A DNA stretch of 6,917 nucleotides, taken from assembly GCA_018333845.1 (NCBI GenBank), contig JAGXSK010000384.1:1-6917 (forward strand), given 5' to 3'. Under the pieces are notes generated by a model. The model had not been told where the DNA came from. It ran no database searches and saw nothing but the letters and a program-made list of their open reading frames with translations. This stretch comes from Clostridia bacterium (lineage in GTDB: Bacteria; Bacillota; DSM-16504; Desulfitibacterales; Desulfitibacteraceae). Position 1 is the stretch's first letter. The number at the start of each line of letters is the position of its first letter. Of this stretch, positions 6,258 to 6,917 are shown in pieces. The translations under genes were made by a program, and so were the position numbers.

Positions 6258-6830
6258 GTAGGTTGTTATTAGATTTTCGATGTTTGCATACTTTTTATCG
6301 CCAATTCCTGATACCTGTTTTATCTCATCAATATTTTTAAAACCGCCATTTTGTTCTCTATATTCTATAATCCTTGCTGCCAGTGCTGGGCCTATCCCAG
6401 GTAATTTCTCCAGCTCATTTTGTGTGGCTGTATTAATATTTATTAGTTGACTGCCGGAATTGTTTCCTTGAACAGTTTTTTGCAGATTTTGGCTGTTCAT
6501 TACAAGTGATGGAACATGGATCTTTTGTCCATCCCTTAACACCTCTGCCAGATTTAGTGAATCTAGATCTGCATCAGGAAGGGGAATGGCCTTTTTAACT
6601 GCGTCATCAACTCTTTTATCCCTGGAAAATTCATAAATACCAGGATTTACAACCTGGCCTGAAACATGTACCACAACCTGGCCTGTGGCTGCCCCAGCTT
6701 CCATTTCAGCTTCCTCTTTGAAAACTACAGGTTCATTTGTATTGTTCATCTTGGCATAGTATGCACCAGCACTAAATATTACTGCAGCAGCTAAAACAAC
6801 AAGTATCATGTGTGGCTTTTGGAAATTCAT
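6255..6830 (-). CDS. comEA: ComEA, membrane-anchored DNA receptor for transformation
   Basis: This is the competence protein that binds incoming double-stranded DNA outside the membrane and delivers it to the uptake machinery ending at ComEC. From the chosen start it has 191 residues, close to Bacillus subtilis ComEA. A single N-terminal membrane anchor spans about 8-25, followed by an acidic linker (about 33-48), an SLBB-type domain (52-107, with VHVSGQVVNPGIY at 54-66), an Asn/Gln/Ser-rich linker (112-128) and a C-terminal double helix-hairpin-helix DNA-binding domain (129-190) beginning ININTATQNELEKLPGIG (130-147), with a second hairpin at SGIGDKK (174-180). The frame stays open upstream to an ATG at 6875, but the ATG at 6830 is chosen because AGAGGTGAG sits just before it; the longer version would translate through that site. 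It is followed after 22 bases by the sensor kinase on the same strand, likely one transcript. No comEB is present between comEA and comEC. Confidence 0.95.
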   Translation of the reverse strand: MNFQKPHMILVVLAAAVIFSAGAYYAKMNNTNEPVVFKEEAEMEAGAATGQVVVHVSGQVVNPGIYEFSRDKRVDDAVKKAIPLPDADLDSLNLAEVLRDGQKIHVPSLVMNSQNLQKTVQGNNSGSQLININTATQNELEKLPGIGPALAARIIEYREQNGGFKNIDEIKQVSGIGDKKYANIENLITTY

Positions 6831-6833
6831 CTG

Positions 6834-6842
6834 CTCACCTCT
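6834..6842 (-). promoter_or_regulatory. Ribosome-binding site fixing the comEA start
   Basis: The minus strand reads AGAGGTGAG, an excellent Shine-Dalgarno sequence, ending three bases before the ATG at 6830. This is strong evidence against the alternative in-frame ATG at 6875, which has no comparable site at the right distance. Confidence 0.8.
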
Positions 6843-6917
6843 TTTTAAAAAATACCTGGAATACCCTGTAAACAAAATACTACATTAATATACAAATATC
6901 CTTCTTTTTTACATAAA
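6843..6917 (-). other. comEA leader and upstream region at the right edge
   Basis: This AT-rich sequence upstream of comEA should hold its promoter, but no convincing pair is visible. TTGTAT (6895-6890) with TTTACA (6872-6867) has 17-base spacing but a poor -10. The real promoter may lie partly or wholly beyond the edge. An imperfect 18-base palindrome at 6853-6870 (TACCTGGAATACCCTGTA, six of nine pairs) could be an operator, with weak support. Confidence 0.3.

Noticed and set aside
6831..6875. Extension of ComEA by 15 residues to the ATG at 6875
   Set aside because: The added codons run through the strong AGAGGTGAG site just before the ATG at 6830, and the added peptide would put basic and aromatic residues before an otherwise normal membrane anchor.

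Overview
This window looks like a piece of the chromosome of a low-GC Gram-positive bacterium of the Firmicutes, probably an anaerobic Clostridia-type organism. The evidence is AT-rich DNA with AT-rich intergenic regions, sigma-A-like promoter elements, Firmicutes-style ComEA and ComEC proteins, and a MASE3-type sensor kinase. The genus cannot be told from the sequence. There is no sign of a phage, insertion sequence, CRISPR array, tRNA or rRNA.

Layout from left to right. Positions 1-302 are non-coding apart from what may be the first three codons of a leftward gene at the edge. This stretch holds a near-consensus leftward promoter (TTGACA, 17 bases, TAGAAT) with a good Fur-box match over its -35 element, so the truncated gene off the left edge is probably iron-regulated. 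Next is comEC (303-2768, minus), the membrane channel for DNA uptake. A 221-base intergenic region (2769-2989) follows, lying between the divergent comEC and an AEC-family permease (2990-3904, plus). The permease runs tail-to-tail, with a gap of only 6 bases, into a large membrane sensor histidine kinase (3911-6232, minus; MASE3-PAS-PAS-HisKA-HATPase). Upstream of the kinase on the same strand is comEA (6255-6830, minus), the membrane-anchored DNA receptor of the competence machinery. Its leader reaches the right edge.

How the genes work together: ComEA binds double-stranded DNA outside the membrane and ComEC passes a single strand into the cytoplasm, so the window carries two core parts of natural transformation. 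In many Firmicutes comEA and comEC sit together in one operon. Here they are separated by the kinase and by an oppositely oriented permease, and comEC has its own upstream region. The kinase appears to be co-transcribed with comEA, because its ribosome-binding region overlaps the comEA stop codon. A link between this kinase and DNA uptake is possible but is only inferred from position. The individual genes belong to well-known families. I see no clear undescribed system. The points most worth a second look are the comEA-kinase pairing and the Fur-type promoter at the left edge.
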